Source of the DNA: Aliagarivorans marinus DSM 23064
Lineage (GTDB): Bacteria; Pseudomonadota; Gammaproteobacteria; Enterobacterales; Celerinatantimonadaceae
Length of the DNA: 64,000 nt
Assembly: GCF_000429485.1 (NCBI RefSeq)
Contig: NZ_AUBY01000008.1
Coordinates: forward strand, 124,001-188,000
Reading direction: 5' to 3'
Shown: in pieces, positions 1 to 8,645 of the stretch
Numbering within the stretch: the first letter of the stretch is position 1
Layout: every line of letters starts with the position of its first letter
The notes under the pieces: generated by a model
Seen by the model: only the letters and a program-made list of their open reading frames with translations
Databases searched by the model: none
Told to the model about the DNA's origin: nothing
Program-made: the position numbers and the translations under genes

Positions 1-1149
1 TGGCGCGAACAACGCCCCAACAACGACTGGGAAGGCTTTGAGAAGAACTGGGCCGAAGTGGTTCGCCTGTCCCAGCAAGAAGCGCAGATCCGCGCCGAGG
101 CCGCTGGCCTAAGCCCCTACGATGCGATGCTGGAACTGTATGAGCCTGGGGTAACCAGCAGCGAGCTCGACACCCTGTTCAGCGAGGTTAAGCAATGGCT
201 ACCACCGCTAATCGATCAGGTCATCGACAAGCAAGCCAGTGAGAGCTTGATCCAACCGACTGGCAGGTTCCCAGTGGCCCAGCAAAAGGCGCTGGGACTG
301 GAAGTGATGGAGACCCTGCAGTTCGACTTCAGCCATGGCCGCTTAGACGAAAGCGTGCACCCCTTCTGTGGCGGGGTAAAATCGGACGTTCGCTTGACCA
401 CCCGTTACCACGACAGTGACTTTGTACAATCACTAATGGGCATCGTTCACGAAACCGGCCATGCCCGCTACGAGCAGGGGCTACCTCATCATCTGTCAGG
501 CCTACCGGTGGGCGAAGCACGCTCCATGGGCATCCATGAGTCACAATCGCTGTTCTTCGAGATGCAACTGGGCCGCAGCGAACCCTTTATCGCTATGCTC
601 AGCAAACTGGCCAACAAGCACTTTGTCGACACGCCCGCCAAGGTGCTCACCCAAGATAACTTCCACAAGCTCTACACCCGCGTGAAAAAAGACTTTATCC
701 GGGTCGACGCCGACGAGCTCACCTACCCCGCCCACGTCATCTTGCGCTATGAGATTGAGCGCGACCTGATGAACGGCACCCTCGACCACCGCGACGTGCC
801 CGAGCTTTGGGATAGCAAGATGCAGCAGTACTTGGGGCTATCCACTAAAGGCAACTTCAAAAATGGCTGTATGCAAGACATTCACTGGACCGATGGCGCC
901 TTTGGCTACTTCCCTTCCTACACTCTCGGCGCGATGTATGCCGCTCAGTTTATGGCGGCGATGAAGCAGCAACTAGATGTAGAAGGCTTGGTTGCAAAGG
1001 GCGAGATGACGCCTATCTTTGATTGGCTGAGCAGCAATGTGTGGGAGAAAGCAAGTTTGTTAAGCACCGGGGAGCTGGTTCAGCAAGCAACCGGAGAAAA
1101 GCTCAATGCCAGATATTTCCAGCAGCACTTGAGAGAGCGCTACCTATAA
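1..1149 (+). CDS. M32 family metallocarboxypeptidase (Taq-type), 5' truncated by window edge
   Basis: Zinc-dependent cytosolic carboxypeptidase that trims C-terminal residues from peptides. The reading frame is open from base 1, so the true start lies upstream. 382 residues are visible; M32 enzymes usually have about 490-510, so roughly 110-130 are missing. The zinc-binding HETGH motif is at bases 448-462, followed about 25 residues later by the HESQS segment, whose Glu is the usual third metal ligand. The C-terminal half (GYFPSYTLGAMYAAQ) is also typical of the family. The gene converges on the next one with only 29 bases between stops. The family assignment is secure from the motifs; the physiological substrate is unknown. 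Confidence 0.93.
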   Translation, partial: WREQRPNNDWEGFEKNWAEVVRLSQQEAQIRAEAAGLSPYDAMLELYEPGVTSSELDTLFSEVKQWLPPLIDQVIDKQASESLIQPTGRFPVAQQKALGLEVMETLQFDFSHGRLDESVHPFCGGVKSDVRLTTRYHDSDFVQSLMGIVHETGHARYEQGLPHHLSGLPVGEARSMGIHESQSLFFEMQLGRSEPFIAMLSKLANKHFVDTPAKVLTQDNFHKLYTRVKKDFIRVDADELTYPAHVILRYEIERDLMNGTLDHRDVPELWDSKMQQYLGLSTKGNFKNGCMQDIHWTDGAFGYFPSYTLGAMYAAQFMAAMKQQLDVEGLVAKGEMTPIFDWLSSNVWEKASLLSTGELVQQATGEKLNARYFQQHLRERYL

Positions 1150-1178
1150 ATAGGCGAGCGACATTGCTCAATATGCAG

Positions 1179-1847
1179 CTAGGTAGGGCTACTTCCGTAA
1201 ACAGCGTAGGAGTAGCCCGCTAGCAAGGCCCAATACTGGTCGCCATAGGAAAAATGCCACCATTCTCGATGGTAATTGACAAAGCCTACCTTGCTCATCA
1301 CAGAACATAACATCGCTCTATTGTGCTGGGCTGTTGCCGACAAACCAGTAGCCTGAGTCTCGCATAGGCTAGGCGGCACCTCGCTCCATTGCTTGATCTC
1401 CATGCCGAAATCGAGAACCTGACCGACTTCATCGATGATCTCTACATCGACAGCGCCACCAGAACAGTGTGGCGGCGTGAGCGACTCGCCATCGATGGAT
1501 TGGGTAGGAGCAACCAGTCGGGCGGCAATACGATAGGCATCTGCAAACGATATATCGCCAGCCTCTGACATCACTTGATTGAGGCGATTTTGAAACAGCT
1601 GCTGTTGAAGCTTAGGTGAGCGGTAGCCTTCATAGAGCCTCAGTCTAAGCCCCTGTGGAAGGCTCAGTTGTGCCTGTAGCAGCCTGTGCAATACGCCTTG
1701 CCTAACCAGATGATAGTAGGGTTTGCTTGAGGGGCTCTCTGGCGGTGGCCCAAGCTCGATAAGCCCATGAACAGACACTAGCCCTTCACCACACTCGGCA
1801 ATGGGCGTAGCGACTACGGCTGGTGAGGATATATCAAGATGAATCAA
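1179..1847 (-). CDS. D-alanyl-D-alanine dipeptidase (VanX/DdpX-like, peptidase M15D)
   Basis: Predicted zinc dipeptidase that splits D-Ala-D-Ala, probably for peptidoglycan turnover rather than glycopeptide resistance, since no vanHA-type genes are nearby. 222 residues. Visible family motifs are YEGYRS near the middle, the metal site HCSGGAVD (pattern HxxGxAxD), and EWWHF near the C terminus, which supplies the catalytic Glu and a metal-binding His. The start read here is TTG (bases 1845-1847) with a GAGAG-like site just upstream; no ATG fits better. No obvious signal peptide, so a cytoplasmic location is likely. An 8-base inverted repeat (GGGCTACT/AGTAGCCC) overlaps the 3' end and could act as a weak terminator for the convergent gene. 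Confidence 0.85.
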   Translation of the reverse strand: MIHLDISSPAVVATPIAECGEGLVSVHGLIELGPPPESPSSKPYYHLVRQGVLHRLLQAQLSLPQGLRLRLYEGYRSPKLQQQLFQNRLNQVMSEAGDISFADAYRIAARLVAPTQSIDGESLTPPHCSGGAVDVEIIDEVGQVLDFGMEIKQWSEVPPSLCETQATGLSATAQHNRAMLCSVMSKVGFVNYHREWWHFSYGDQYWALLAGYSYAVYGSSPT

Positions 1848-1907
1848 CGCGCTCTCGGCTATTCAGTTGCTCAGGCCAGTCTACCCCGTTTCAAAGCAAC
1901 AGCAATG

Positions 1908-2885
1908 TCAGCGACGTCGGCTTAAATGCTGCGCCAAACCATTACCGACAAAGATCAGTACCCCTTGAATAATCAGTTGGTCATAGAAGGGGATACCAAG
2001 AAGGTTCAGGCCGCTGGTCAAGATGGCGAGGATCGCCACACCAAGTACCGTGCGCATTACCGAGCCTTCCCCCCCGGTCATGCTGGTGCCACCGAGTACC
2101 ACGCCGCCGATGATAATCAGCAGCAAGGTATCGCCCACACCGGGGATGGCGTTGCCCAAGTTGATGATGCTGATAAGGCCAGCGATCCCGGCTAAGCCGC
2201 CAGCTAACAAGTACACCGACAGCTCGGTGCGCGCTGTATTGATACCGCTATAGCGGGCGGCGCTACGGTTACTACCCAGCAGCAGTACCTCGCGCCCCCA
2301 ACTGGTGTATCCGAGTAGCACGATAAATAGCATGGTGATAACCAGGGTAATAATCGATACGGCTGGCAGGCCGAGAACCACCGCAAAGCTAAAGTCCATC
2401 AGCCCAAACGGCGTGCCCTTCACCGCGATGCCTTGGGAGAGCAAGAAGGCTATCCCCCGCGCCACCAGTTGGGTACCCATGGTGGTAATGAAAGGGTTGA
2501 GTTTGCAGTAGCCAATCAAGAAGCCATTCAGGGCACCAAAGGCTAAGCCAGTGGCCAGCGCCGTAGCGATGCCTAAGCTGATGCTATCGGTTTGCGCCAT
2601 GACAATTCCAGCTATCACCGCGCTGGCGCTGATAACGGTTGAGATCGACAGGTCGATACCGCCGGTGAGGAACACCATGGTCATGCCAATGGCGCCCAAC
2701 ATAATCACCGAGTTGGCGATTAGCACTGATTCGATGTTTCCGGCGGTCAAGAAATAGGGAGACAGGGTGGAAAAGGCCACCAGCAACACCACGATGATCG
2801 GGGCCGCGGGATACTGTTTAATCCAGCTATGCCAGCGCGCCTTCTCGGTGGGTGCCTGAGGGTTTTGTGTTAGTGCTCTGTCCAT
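1908..2885 (-). CDS. Sugar ABC transporter permease (RbsC/YjfF-like), second of two
   Basis: Integral membrane subunit of a CUT2-type sugar importer; about eight to ten hydrophobic segments fill the 325 residues. The GIDLSIS segment after the second membrane stretch and the VVLGGTSMTGGEGS loop are hallmarks of the RbsC/YtfT/YjfF family. I chose the ATG at 2885 because AGGGG lies 8 bases upstream; a GTG three codons earlier is also open. It is the last gene of the four-gene operon that starts at 6542 and lies 54 bases beyond the binding-protein stop. Two different permease genes in one operon suggest a heterodimeric channel, as in the galactofuranose (YtfT-YjfF), rhamnose and AI-2 systems. The substrate cannot be read from this protein. 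Confidence 0.88.
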   Translation of the reverse strand: MDRALTQNPQAPTEKARWHSWIKQYPAAPIIVVLLVAFSTLSPYFLTAGNIESVLIANSVIMLGAIGMTMVFLTGGIDLSISTVISASAVIAGIVMAQTDSISLGIATALATGLAFGALNGFLIGYCKLNPFITTMGTQLVARGIAFLLSQGIAVKGTPFGLMDFSFAVVLGLPAVSIITLVITMLFIVLLGYTSWGREVLLLGSNRSAARYSGINTARTELSVYLLAGGLAGIAGLISIINLGNAIPGVGDTLLLIIIGGVVLGGTSMTGGEGSVMRTVLGVAILAILTSGLNLLGIPFYDQLIIQGVLIFVGNGLAQHLSRRR

Positions 2886-2939
2886 ATCTTTCACCCCTAT
2901 CTATTCCCTATCTCTCTCTTATTTCTCCCAAAGTCAGCG

Positions 2940-3905
2940 TTACTGGGCGCCCCAAATATTGGCTTTGTTGGCTTCAATGTTACTGGTGGTGTAGAAGTTT
3001 CCGGGGATTACATTATTGAGCTCCACGGACTCGCCATTAATCAGCGCAGCCGCCAGCTGCACCGCAGTCACACCGGTGGTGTGCAAGTCCATCACCACAA
3101 TGCCATCGGCATTGCCTCTCAGCGTAGCCTGATAGCCGTCGTTGCTGCCGTTCACGCCTGTTACAACCACGTGCTGGTCGCTGCCCACCGGGTGGAGCTT
3201 GGCGATGTCATACAGCACCGTTTCAACGCTGGGGATATGGGTATCGGTGGCGGCGAATACCGCTTTGATATCCGGGTTTGCCTGGAAGGCATTTTGAGTA
3301 GCGGCCAGTGCCCGCGCTGAGTCCCAATCGGTGGGCATGGCAATCACCTCAACATTGGGAAGCTCGGCGATGGCATCGTTAAAGCCCTTGCTGCGGTCGA
3401 TACCGTTTTGGTCGTTCAGCGCGCCTAACAGCTCCAGCACCTGAATGTTGCCATCGATTTGGGCAAGTTGCTGGGCGGTGTATTGGCCAGCCAGGTAACC
3501 GTCGGTGATGGAATCAGGGCCGACAAAGGCATCGACGGCGCGGCTGTCAGGCAGCGCGCGGTCGAAGGCCACGATGGGGATACCTTTACGCTTAGCACCG
3601 AGCAGCGCACGCTCAATGGTGTTTTGGTCGACTGCGCACACCAAGATGGCATCGACCTTTTGGGTCACCAAGGATTGGATCTGCGAGTTTTGCGCTTGTG
3701 GGTCGCCGTCGGCTACCACCTCGATGATCTCAAAGCCCTGCTTTTGCGCCTCCGATTTGATCGCGTTCAATACCCCTACCCGGCTCTCGAACAGTTGATC
3801 GACGGATAGCCCTAGCTTGATGGCATCGGCATTGGCAAGTGCCGACACGCAACACAACACAGCAAGCGATAGCAATTGGCGAACGCGGTACAGAAGGTGT
3901 TTCAT
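2940..3905 (-). CDS. Periplasmic sugar-binding protein of CUT2 ABC importer
   Basis: Type I periplasmic binding protein (321 residues) that captures a sugar and delivers it to the two permeases around it. Residues 1 to about 26 form a signal peptide ending in ALANA before DAIKLGLS. The mature part shows the family's repeated segments: LVTQKVDAILVCAVDQ, then IPIVAFDRALP, then VVVTGVNGSNDGYQATLRGNADG. The AGAGG ribosome site sits 5 bases before the ATG. It lies between the two permease genes, an order (ATPase, permease, binding protein, permease) that differs from E. coli ytfQRT-yjfF, where the binding protein comes first. Ribose, xylose, galactose or galactofuranose are all possible ligands. 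Confidence 0.87.
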   Translation of the reverse strand: MKHLLYRVRQLLSLAVLCCVSALANADAIKLGLSVDQLFESRVGVLNAIKSEAQKQGFEIIEVVADGDPQAQNSQIQSLVTQKVDAILVCAVDQNTIERALLGAKRKGIPIVAFDRALPDSRAVDAFVGPDSITDGYLAGQYTAQQLAQIDGNIQVLELLGALNDQNGIDRSKGFNDAIAELPNVEVIAMPTDWDSARALAATQNAFQANPDIKAVFAATDTHIPSVETVLYDIAKLHPVGSDQHVVVTGVNGSNDGYQATLRGNADGIVVMDLHTTGVTAVQLAAALINGESVELNNVIPGNFYTTSNIEANKANIWGAQ

Positions 3906-4010
3906 AGTAACCTCTCTTGTTGGTCGGGTAGTTCTTCGTTGGTTGTCTCGTTTAGTGTTTCTTTTATGGTGTTCCTGTTTTGGTATTTCTTTTTATGCGC
4001 AACCGTCGCC

Positions 4011-4997
4011 CTAGCCGGTCGCCCGAATACGGGCAGCGCGTTGGTTAAGTAGATGTTGCTGCTGGCGAGTCACCGAGACCTTGTCGATCACCACCGCTAT
4101 CAGCAGCACGCTGCCTTTCACGATGTCGTAGACATAGGGCGAGGCATTCATCAGGTTCAGGCCGTTGTCGATCAGCACCAGGAAAATCGCCCCAATCACG
4201 CTACCGACGATGGTGCCATCGCCGCCCGATAACTTGGTGCCCCCCAGCACTACCGCCGCTATCACGGTGAACTCAATGCCAATGCCAATCCCCGACTGCA
4301 GCCCCCCCACGCGCGCCAGTAGAATCAGCGCGGCAATGCCAGTGGTGATCCCGCCCAAGGCGTAAGCGAACACCGTGACCTTGTTAACCGGCAGGTTGGA
4401 CTCGCGCGCCGACTGCGCCGAGTTACCGATGGCCCGGGCATATAGGCCAAAGCGAGTAGCGTTAAAGAGGTACAACCCCACCGCTAGCACCACTGCGAGT
4501 AACAAGATGGGGACTGGAATGCTCAGCAGCTTACCGTTCCCCAAAAAGCCCATCTCCCGGGGCACCGGAATGTTCTGTGCGCCAGTTAGGTGGATCGCCA
4601 TACCGCGATACATGGTGTAGGTGGCCAGCGTGGTGATAAGTGGGGTGATCTTGTACTTGATGATCAGCACACCATTGAGCGCGCCCAGCACCGTGGCGCA
4701 TAGCAGTGCGCAGGCGAAAGCCAAGGTGTAAGAGCCGGTGTCCATCATCAGCTTGGCAAACAGCGATGAGGTGAAAAACAGGATGGCCCCGACCGAGATA
4801 TCGATGCCGGCGGTTACGATAATAAAGGTCATGCCGATCGCCATAATGGCGGTTACGCTGGCTTGTACCAGTACCGATTGCAGGTTGGTGTAACTCATAA
4901 ACGAGCTCGACAGCAACGATAACAAGATGCAGGCGACCAAGGTTGCAGCGGCAATCGGCAGCCAGTTCACAGCGGACAATCGGTGTTTCAGTGACAT
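4011..4997 (-). CDS. Sugar ABC transporter permease (RbsC/YtfT-like), first of two
   Basis: Inner-membrane permease (328 residues) of the same importer, with about nine hydrophobic segments. Family signatures are GIDISVGAI near residue 65 and AAVVLGGTKLSGGDGT near residue 245, the latter being the loop that contacts the ATPase. A strong ribosome site (AAGGAG) precedes the ATG. It follows the ATPase gene by 36 bases. It is clearly diverged from the permease at 1908-2885 and is not a recent duplicate, which fits a heterodimer. The 105-base gap to the next gene is AT-rich and could hold a processing site or internal promoter; I see no clear hairpin there. Confidence 0.88.
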   Translation of the reverse strand: MSLKHRLSAVNWLPIAAATLVACILLSLLSSSFMSYTNLQSVLVQASVTAIMAIGMTFIIVTAGIDISVGAILFFTSSLFAKLMMDTGSYTLAFACALLCATVLGALNGVLIIKYKITPLITTLATYTMYRGMAIHLTGAQNIPVPREMGFLGNGKLLSIPVPILLLAVVLAVGLYLFNATRFGLYARAIGNSAQSARESNLPVNKVTVFAYALGGITTGIAALILLARVGGLQSGIGIGIEFTVIAAVVLGGTKLSGGDGTIVGSVIGAIFLVLIDNGLNLMNASPYVYDIVKGSVLLIAVVIDKVSVTRQQQHLLNQRAARIRATG

Positions 4998-5033
4998 GGC
5001 TCTCTCCTTACTCTGCTCACTCTGCTAATTCTT

Positions 5034-6542
5034 TTAGGCGCGTTGCTTCTCAAAGGCCGAGCTGGCAGCCAGGGAGATAATCTCCACCGCATCAAAGTCC
5101 TCGCGGGCAAACTCACCAACAATATGCCCAGTGCGCATCACCAAGATGCGATGGGACAGGTCCAGCAGCTCGGGTAAGTCGGAGGACACCAACAGCACCG
5201 CCACACCAGACGCCGCCAGCGCCGCTATCTTTTTGTGGATTTCGAACTTGGCACCGATATCGACCCCCTTGGTGGGTTCATCGAGAATGCATACCCGCGG
5301 CAGGGTCGCCAGCCAGCGCCCCAACAAGACTTTTTGCTGATTGCCGCCACTTAGGCTGGATACCGCCTCATCGATGGAGGGAACCGAGATGTTGAGCTGC
5401 TCAACCCACTCTTGAGCTTGACTGGCCTCCCCGCGAAAGCCCATCCCTTTTACGCGGCGTTGTACAAAGCGGGAGAGCTTGGCCGCCGACAGGTTCTCTT
5501 TTACCGAGCGCACACCAAACAGGCCATTGCGGCGGCGATCTTCGGTTAGATAGCACACCCCGCGTTGCTTCATCTGGCGTACGTTGGGTTTAATCATCTG
5601 CTCGCCATCGACCAGCAGCCGCCCTTCAAACGGGCGCAAGCCAAACAAGGTCTCCGCCACCTCGGTCCTGCCCGCCCCCATCAGGCCTGCAATGCCAAGT
5701 ACCTCGCCGCGGCGGATGGAAAACGAGATGTCGTGGAAGTAGTGAGAGCTTAGCCGTTCAACCTGCACCGCCAGCTCGGTGGATGGTGGCGTCAGTGTTA
5801 CTTTGGCTTCATCCAAGGTACGCCCCACCATCATCTCCTCCAGCTCGCGCCTTGGGGTATCGGCAATGTTGCCACTGCCCACCTGGCGGCCATCGCGCAG
5901 GCAGATGAACTTGTCGCTCATCTGATAGATCTCGTCCATAAAGTGGGAGATAAAGATGATTGCAACGCCCTGCTTTTTCAGGCGACGCATCAAGGTAAAC
6001 AGGCGTTCGCGCTCAGGCGCGGTCAGTGAGGTGGTCGGCTCATCGAGGATCAACACCTTGCTGGCATGAAGCAGTGCCTTGGCAATCTCGACGATCTGCT
6101 GTTTGCCTGCCCCCAAGTTTTCGACCCGTTGATTCACATCCACATCAACACCGAGCTGAGCCAGTTGCTGCTCGGCGATCTGCCGACAAGCAGGCCAGTC
6201 GATGCGCCCCGGTTTTCCCGGAAGGTCGGAGATACAGATGTTTTGGGCAACACTCAGGCTACTAAACAGGCTCAGCTCTTGATGCACCGCGCCAATCCCA
6301 TGTTGCTTACCGTCCACCACCGTAACAGTTTGCCCAGCCACTTGAATCTCACCCTCAGAGGGCGGCAGCAAACCGCACAGCATATTTTTGGTGGTGGATT
6401 TACCCGCGCCGTTCTCGCCAACGAGTGCGACGATCTCGCCGGGATAGAGGCTGAATGAGACATCTTTCACCACGGTCTTTCCGGAAAACGCCTTGGCGAG
6501 TCCCAACACCGATAGGCTGGCAATGGGCTGTTTGGTAAACAT
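5034..6542 (-). CDS. Sugar ABC transporter ATP-binding protein (double ABC, RbsA/YtfR-like)
   Basis: Fused dimeric ATPase (502 residues) that powers the sugar importer from the cytoplasmic face. First half: Walker A GENGAGKST near residue 41, signature-like NLGAGKQQIVEIA, Walker B VLILDEPTTSL. Second half: degenerate Walker A GLMGAGRTE, which is normal for RbsA/XylG/YtfR, signature LSGGNQQKV, Walker B CILDEPTKGVD. It is the first gene of the operon, preceded by GAGGGGG four bases from the ATG and by a perfect 10-base inverted repeat 33-64 bases upstream. No sugar kinase, isomerase or regulator gene is adjacent, so the imported sugar must be processed by enzymes encoded elsewhere. Confidence 0.92.
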   Translation of the reverse strand: MFTKQPIASLSVLGLAKAFSGKTVVKDVSFSLYPGEIVALVGENGAGKSTTKNMLCGLLPPSEGEIQVAGQTVTVVDGKQHGIGAVHQELSLFSSLSVAQNICISDLPGKPGRIDWPACRQIAEQQLAQLGVDVDVNQRVENLGAGKQQIVEIAKALLHASKVLILDEPTTSLTAPERERLFTLMRRLKKQGVAIIFISHFMDEIYQMSDKFICLRDGRQVGSGNIADTPRRELEEMMVGRTLDEAKVTLTPPSTELAVQVERLSSHYFHDISFSIRRGEVLGIAGLMGAGRTEVAETLFGLRPFEGRLLVDGEQMIKPNVRQMKQRGVCYLTEDRRRNGLFGVRSVKENLSAAKLSRFVQRRVKGMGFRGEASQAQEWVEQLNISVPSIDEAVSSLSGGNQQKVLLGRWLATLPRVCILDEPTKGVDIGAKFEIHKKIAALAASGVAVLLVSSDLPELLDLSHRILVMRTGHIVGEFAREDFDAVEIISLAASSAFEKQRA

Positions 6543-6574
6543 GGGTCCCCCTCAATGGGCACAGCAAACGGCTG

Positions 6575-6606
6575 AGCATTAATTGTTCAACTCGTTAATT
6601 AATGCT
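6575..6606. promoter_or_regulatory. Perfect 10-bp inverted repeat, candidate operator of the sugar ABC operon
   Basis: AGCATTAATT (6575-6584) is repeated as its exact complement AATTAATGCT (6597-6606) with a 12-base spacer. It lies 33-64 bases upstream of the ATPase start codon, where a repressor or activator would act. The arms are AT-rich, so an RNA terminator is unlikely. The regulator is not identified; no regulator gene is adjacent. Confidence 0.5.
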
Positions 6607-6822
6607 AACCAATCAGCAAATGCCGAAACAGCGTGGTTGATCACAGCGCGCCATATTTCAACCAATAACCCACAAAAAGCTAACCAATATGAGATATTGA
6701 TCGACCTATCAGTGAGAGCCTGTGCGGACTTCGCTCTGTATTACCTGTAGAAACGGCAGGGAAGCACATGAGAGAGTGGAAGGTTTGCGGAGTAAACGTT
6801 GTGTTTGAAACAGCAATTGTGA

Positions 6823-6860
6823 CTCGCCAGCATCGCCCTAGTCTGGGCTGCGCTGGCGAG
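6823..6860. other. Long imperfect hairpin in the gap 6543-6920
   Basis: CTCGCCAGC (6823-6831) pairs with GCTGGCGAG (6852-6860); inside a symmetric 3x3 internal loop, GCCC pairs with GGGC around a TAGTCT loop. It sits about 60 bases downstream of the minus-strand gene ending at 6921. It has no T-run on either strand, so it is not a classical intrinsic terminator; a 3' mRNA-protecting hairpin or a binding site is possible. Apart from this and the operator-like repeat at 6575-6606, I see no gene in 6543-6920. Confidence 0.45.
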
Positions 6861-6920
6861 GGCTCGTGCTGGCTATAGGCTTGTCGCCAATAAGAGAAAC
6901 TTAGGCCCGGACCTTGGACC

Positions 6921-7274
6921 CTAGAACAACTGCATATCCGGTATCGAATCAGCGCTTTGTTCGTTCACTTCCCGGGCGTCAACCAGCAACCACTTTTCAG
7001 GATCCGGCTGTGCGGGAGCTGGCAGCTCGCTCACTTCGCTAAATTCCCATACGAACAGTTGTCGCAGCAGCTGTTGGATCTCTGAAAGTTCTCTATCAGC
7101 AGAAACGCCGTTAACCGCAACGTAGTGGCGCTGCTGAGACTTCCCGCCGAAGGATAACAAGCTAAATTTGCCAGCGAATGCGTCGACAATGACTTCGAAA
7201 TAGCGGGTATCTGAGCCGAACGCCCCGGAGGGGGTTGATGCTGAGGATAGCGCGTCTTGATGGTCAATGGGCAT
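6921..7274 (-). CDS. Hypothetical protein, 117 aa
   Basis: I do not recognise this protein. The start at 7274 is supported by GGAG six bases upstream; a longer frame to 7355 has a low-complexity Arg-rich lead that looks untranslated. The protein is soluble, without signal peptide or membrane segment. It has a central block rich in beta-type residues (YFEVIVDAFAGKFSLLSFGG) and an acidic, Pro-containing C-terminal third (LPAPAQPDPEKWLLVDAREVNEQ). No Cys and no obvious catalytic motif. It is a single gene, transcribed away from the fabH-like gene, with about 200 bases between the two starts. Its function is unknown; the good ribosome site and lack of an alternative frame make it a likely real gene. 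Confidence 0.6.
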   Translation of the reverse strand: MPIDHQDALSSASTPSGAFGSDTRYFEVIVDAFAGKFSLLSFGGKSQQRHYVAVNGVSADRELSEIQQLLRQLFVWEFSEVSELPAPAQPDPEKWLLVDAREVNEQSADSIPDMQLF

Positions 7275-7481
7275 GGCGTACTCCAAACTACGTGAGTATC
7301 CGTGGCCTCGCCTTCTCACAACAATAACTAAAATCTGAGGCGACGAGTATGCCACAACCTGCTCAAAACCTCACCTAAAGAGGTAGATTTTTCAAGCAAC
7401 GATTGATATTTGCTGTGCGACTTTGCGCCCACTCAGCGGCTTGTGCATAATCAGCCAATCAATCCAAGTAGCAGGGTAACT

Positions 7482-8561
7482 ATGCGCAAAGCAGTGATCA
7501 GCGGTTGGGGCAAATGCCTTCCTCCAGCCACCTTAACCAACCATGACCTCAGTACCTTTATGGATACCTCCGATGAGTGGATCAGCTCGCGTACCGGTAT
7601 CAAAGAGCGCCGGGTATCCCATGTCGATGTCGCCGAGCTTTGTTATGTGGCTGGCTCACAGGCACTGGCCTGCGCCGGGCTGCAAGCCAGCGAGCTGGAT
7701 GCCATCGTGGTGTGTACCTGCACCCCGGGCAGTAACATTCCCAACAGCGCCAGCCGCGTACAACAGCTACTGGGTGCACAGCAAGCCGCGGTGTTCGACC
7801 TTAACGCCGCCTGTACCGGGTTTGTGTATGGCCTGCAAACAGCTTCCGCCTTAATTCAAAGCGGCGCCATGCAGCGCATTTTGCTGATTGGTGCCGAGCG
7901 TTTGAGCCAGTTACTAGACTGGACACGTCGCGACACCGCGGTGCTGTTTGGCGATGGCGCCGGAGCGGTAATCCTTGAAGCAAGCGACGGCGATGCCGGA
8001 TTTGTCAGCGCTAAACTGGGCTGTGACAGCGAAAACCGTGACATCTTAAGCGTGCCAGACTTTGGTACCAACCGGGAACGCTTCGCCAACGCCGATGCCT
8101 ACTACAGCTTCAACTTCGAAGGGCCAGAGATCTTCAAGCGTGCAGTGCGCGGCATGGGCGAGGCCACCTCCTGTGTACTAGCCCAATCGGGTTGGCAGCC
8201 AGAAGATGTCGATTTTATCGTTCCCCACCAAGCCAACCTGCGCATCATCGAGGCGCTGGCGAAGCGGATGAATGCCAACGCTGAGCAGGTTATGGTAAAC
8301 ATCCAGCACTACGGCAACACCTCTGCCGCCACCGTGCCAATTGCCCTTTGTGAAGCGCTGGAGCAGCAACGCGTTAAGCCCGGCGATAAGCTGCTATTGG
8401 CGGCCTTCGGTGCAGGCCTGACCTGGGGAGCTGCAACGGTGCAGTGGGGGGAGCGCGTTGAACCGCTGGGCCGCTCAGACGTTTCGCTTCCACCCTGCGA
8501 GCAAAGCGCCTTGCAGTTGATTGCGCCAGCCATTGAGGGCTGTCGTAAGGCCAATCCCTAG
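7482..8561 (+). CDS. 3-oxoacyl-ACP synthase III family protein (FabH paralogue)
   Basis: Thiolase-fold condensing enzyme; canonical FabH joins acetyl-CoA to malonyl-ACP to start fatty acid synthesis. The catalytic triad is complete: Cys111 in AACTGF, His249 in HQANLRI, Asn279 in GNTSAA, close to the E. coli positions. 359 residues, about 40 longer than E. coli FabH; the extra is mainly a C-terminal tail after [11 protein letters not shown]. The ATG at 7482 follows AGGG by five bases and gives the usual FabH N terminus; a longer frame from 7410 is not supported. It stands alone, away from any plsX-fabD-fabG-acpP cluster, so it may be a secondary KAS III with a different acyl primer. A strong terminator follows at 8611. 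Confidence 0.9.
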   Translation: MRKAVISGWGKCLPPATLTNHDLSTFMDTSDEWISSRTGIKERRVSHVDVAELCYVAGSQALACAGLQASELDAIVVCTCTPGSNIPNSASRVQQLLGAQQAAVFDLNAACTGFVYGLQTASALIQSGAMQRILLIGAERLSQLLDWTRRDTAVLFGDGAGAVILEASDGDAGFVSAKLGCDSENRDILSVPDFGTNRERFANADAYYSFNFEGPEIFKRAVRGMGEATSCVLAQSGWQPEDVDFIVPHQANLRIIEALAKRMNANAEQVMVNIQHYGNTSAATVPIALCEALEQQRVKPGDKLLLAAFGAGLTWGAATVQWGERVEPLGRSDVSLPPCEQSALQLIAPAIEGCRKANP

Positions 8562-8610
8562 TAAACGGGGAGTAAAGCGAGCCAGTAACAGCTCGCTAAA
8601 ACAACCGCCT

Positions 8611-8645
8611 GAGCCCGCTAACCCGCGGGCTCTTCTTTTGTTTCT
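8611..8645 (+). terminator. Intrinsic terminator of the fabH-like gene
   Basis: GAGCCCGC (8611-8618) pairs with GCGGGCTC (8625-8632) around a six-base loop, followed by the T-rich stretch TTCTTTTGTTTCTTC. The 3' side lies inside the last codons of the convergent minus-strand gene, whose stop is at 8618-8620. Confidence 0.8.

Noticed and set aside
6640-6660. CRP site near TTGATCACA upstream of the sugar importer
   Set aside because: Only one half-site (TCACA) is good; the partner half-site has two of five matches.
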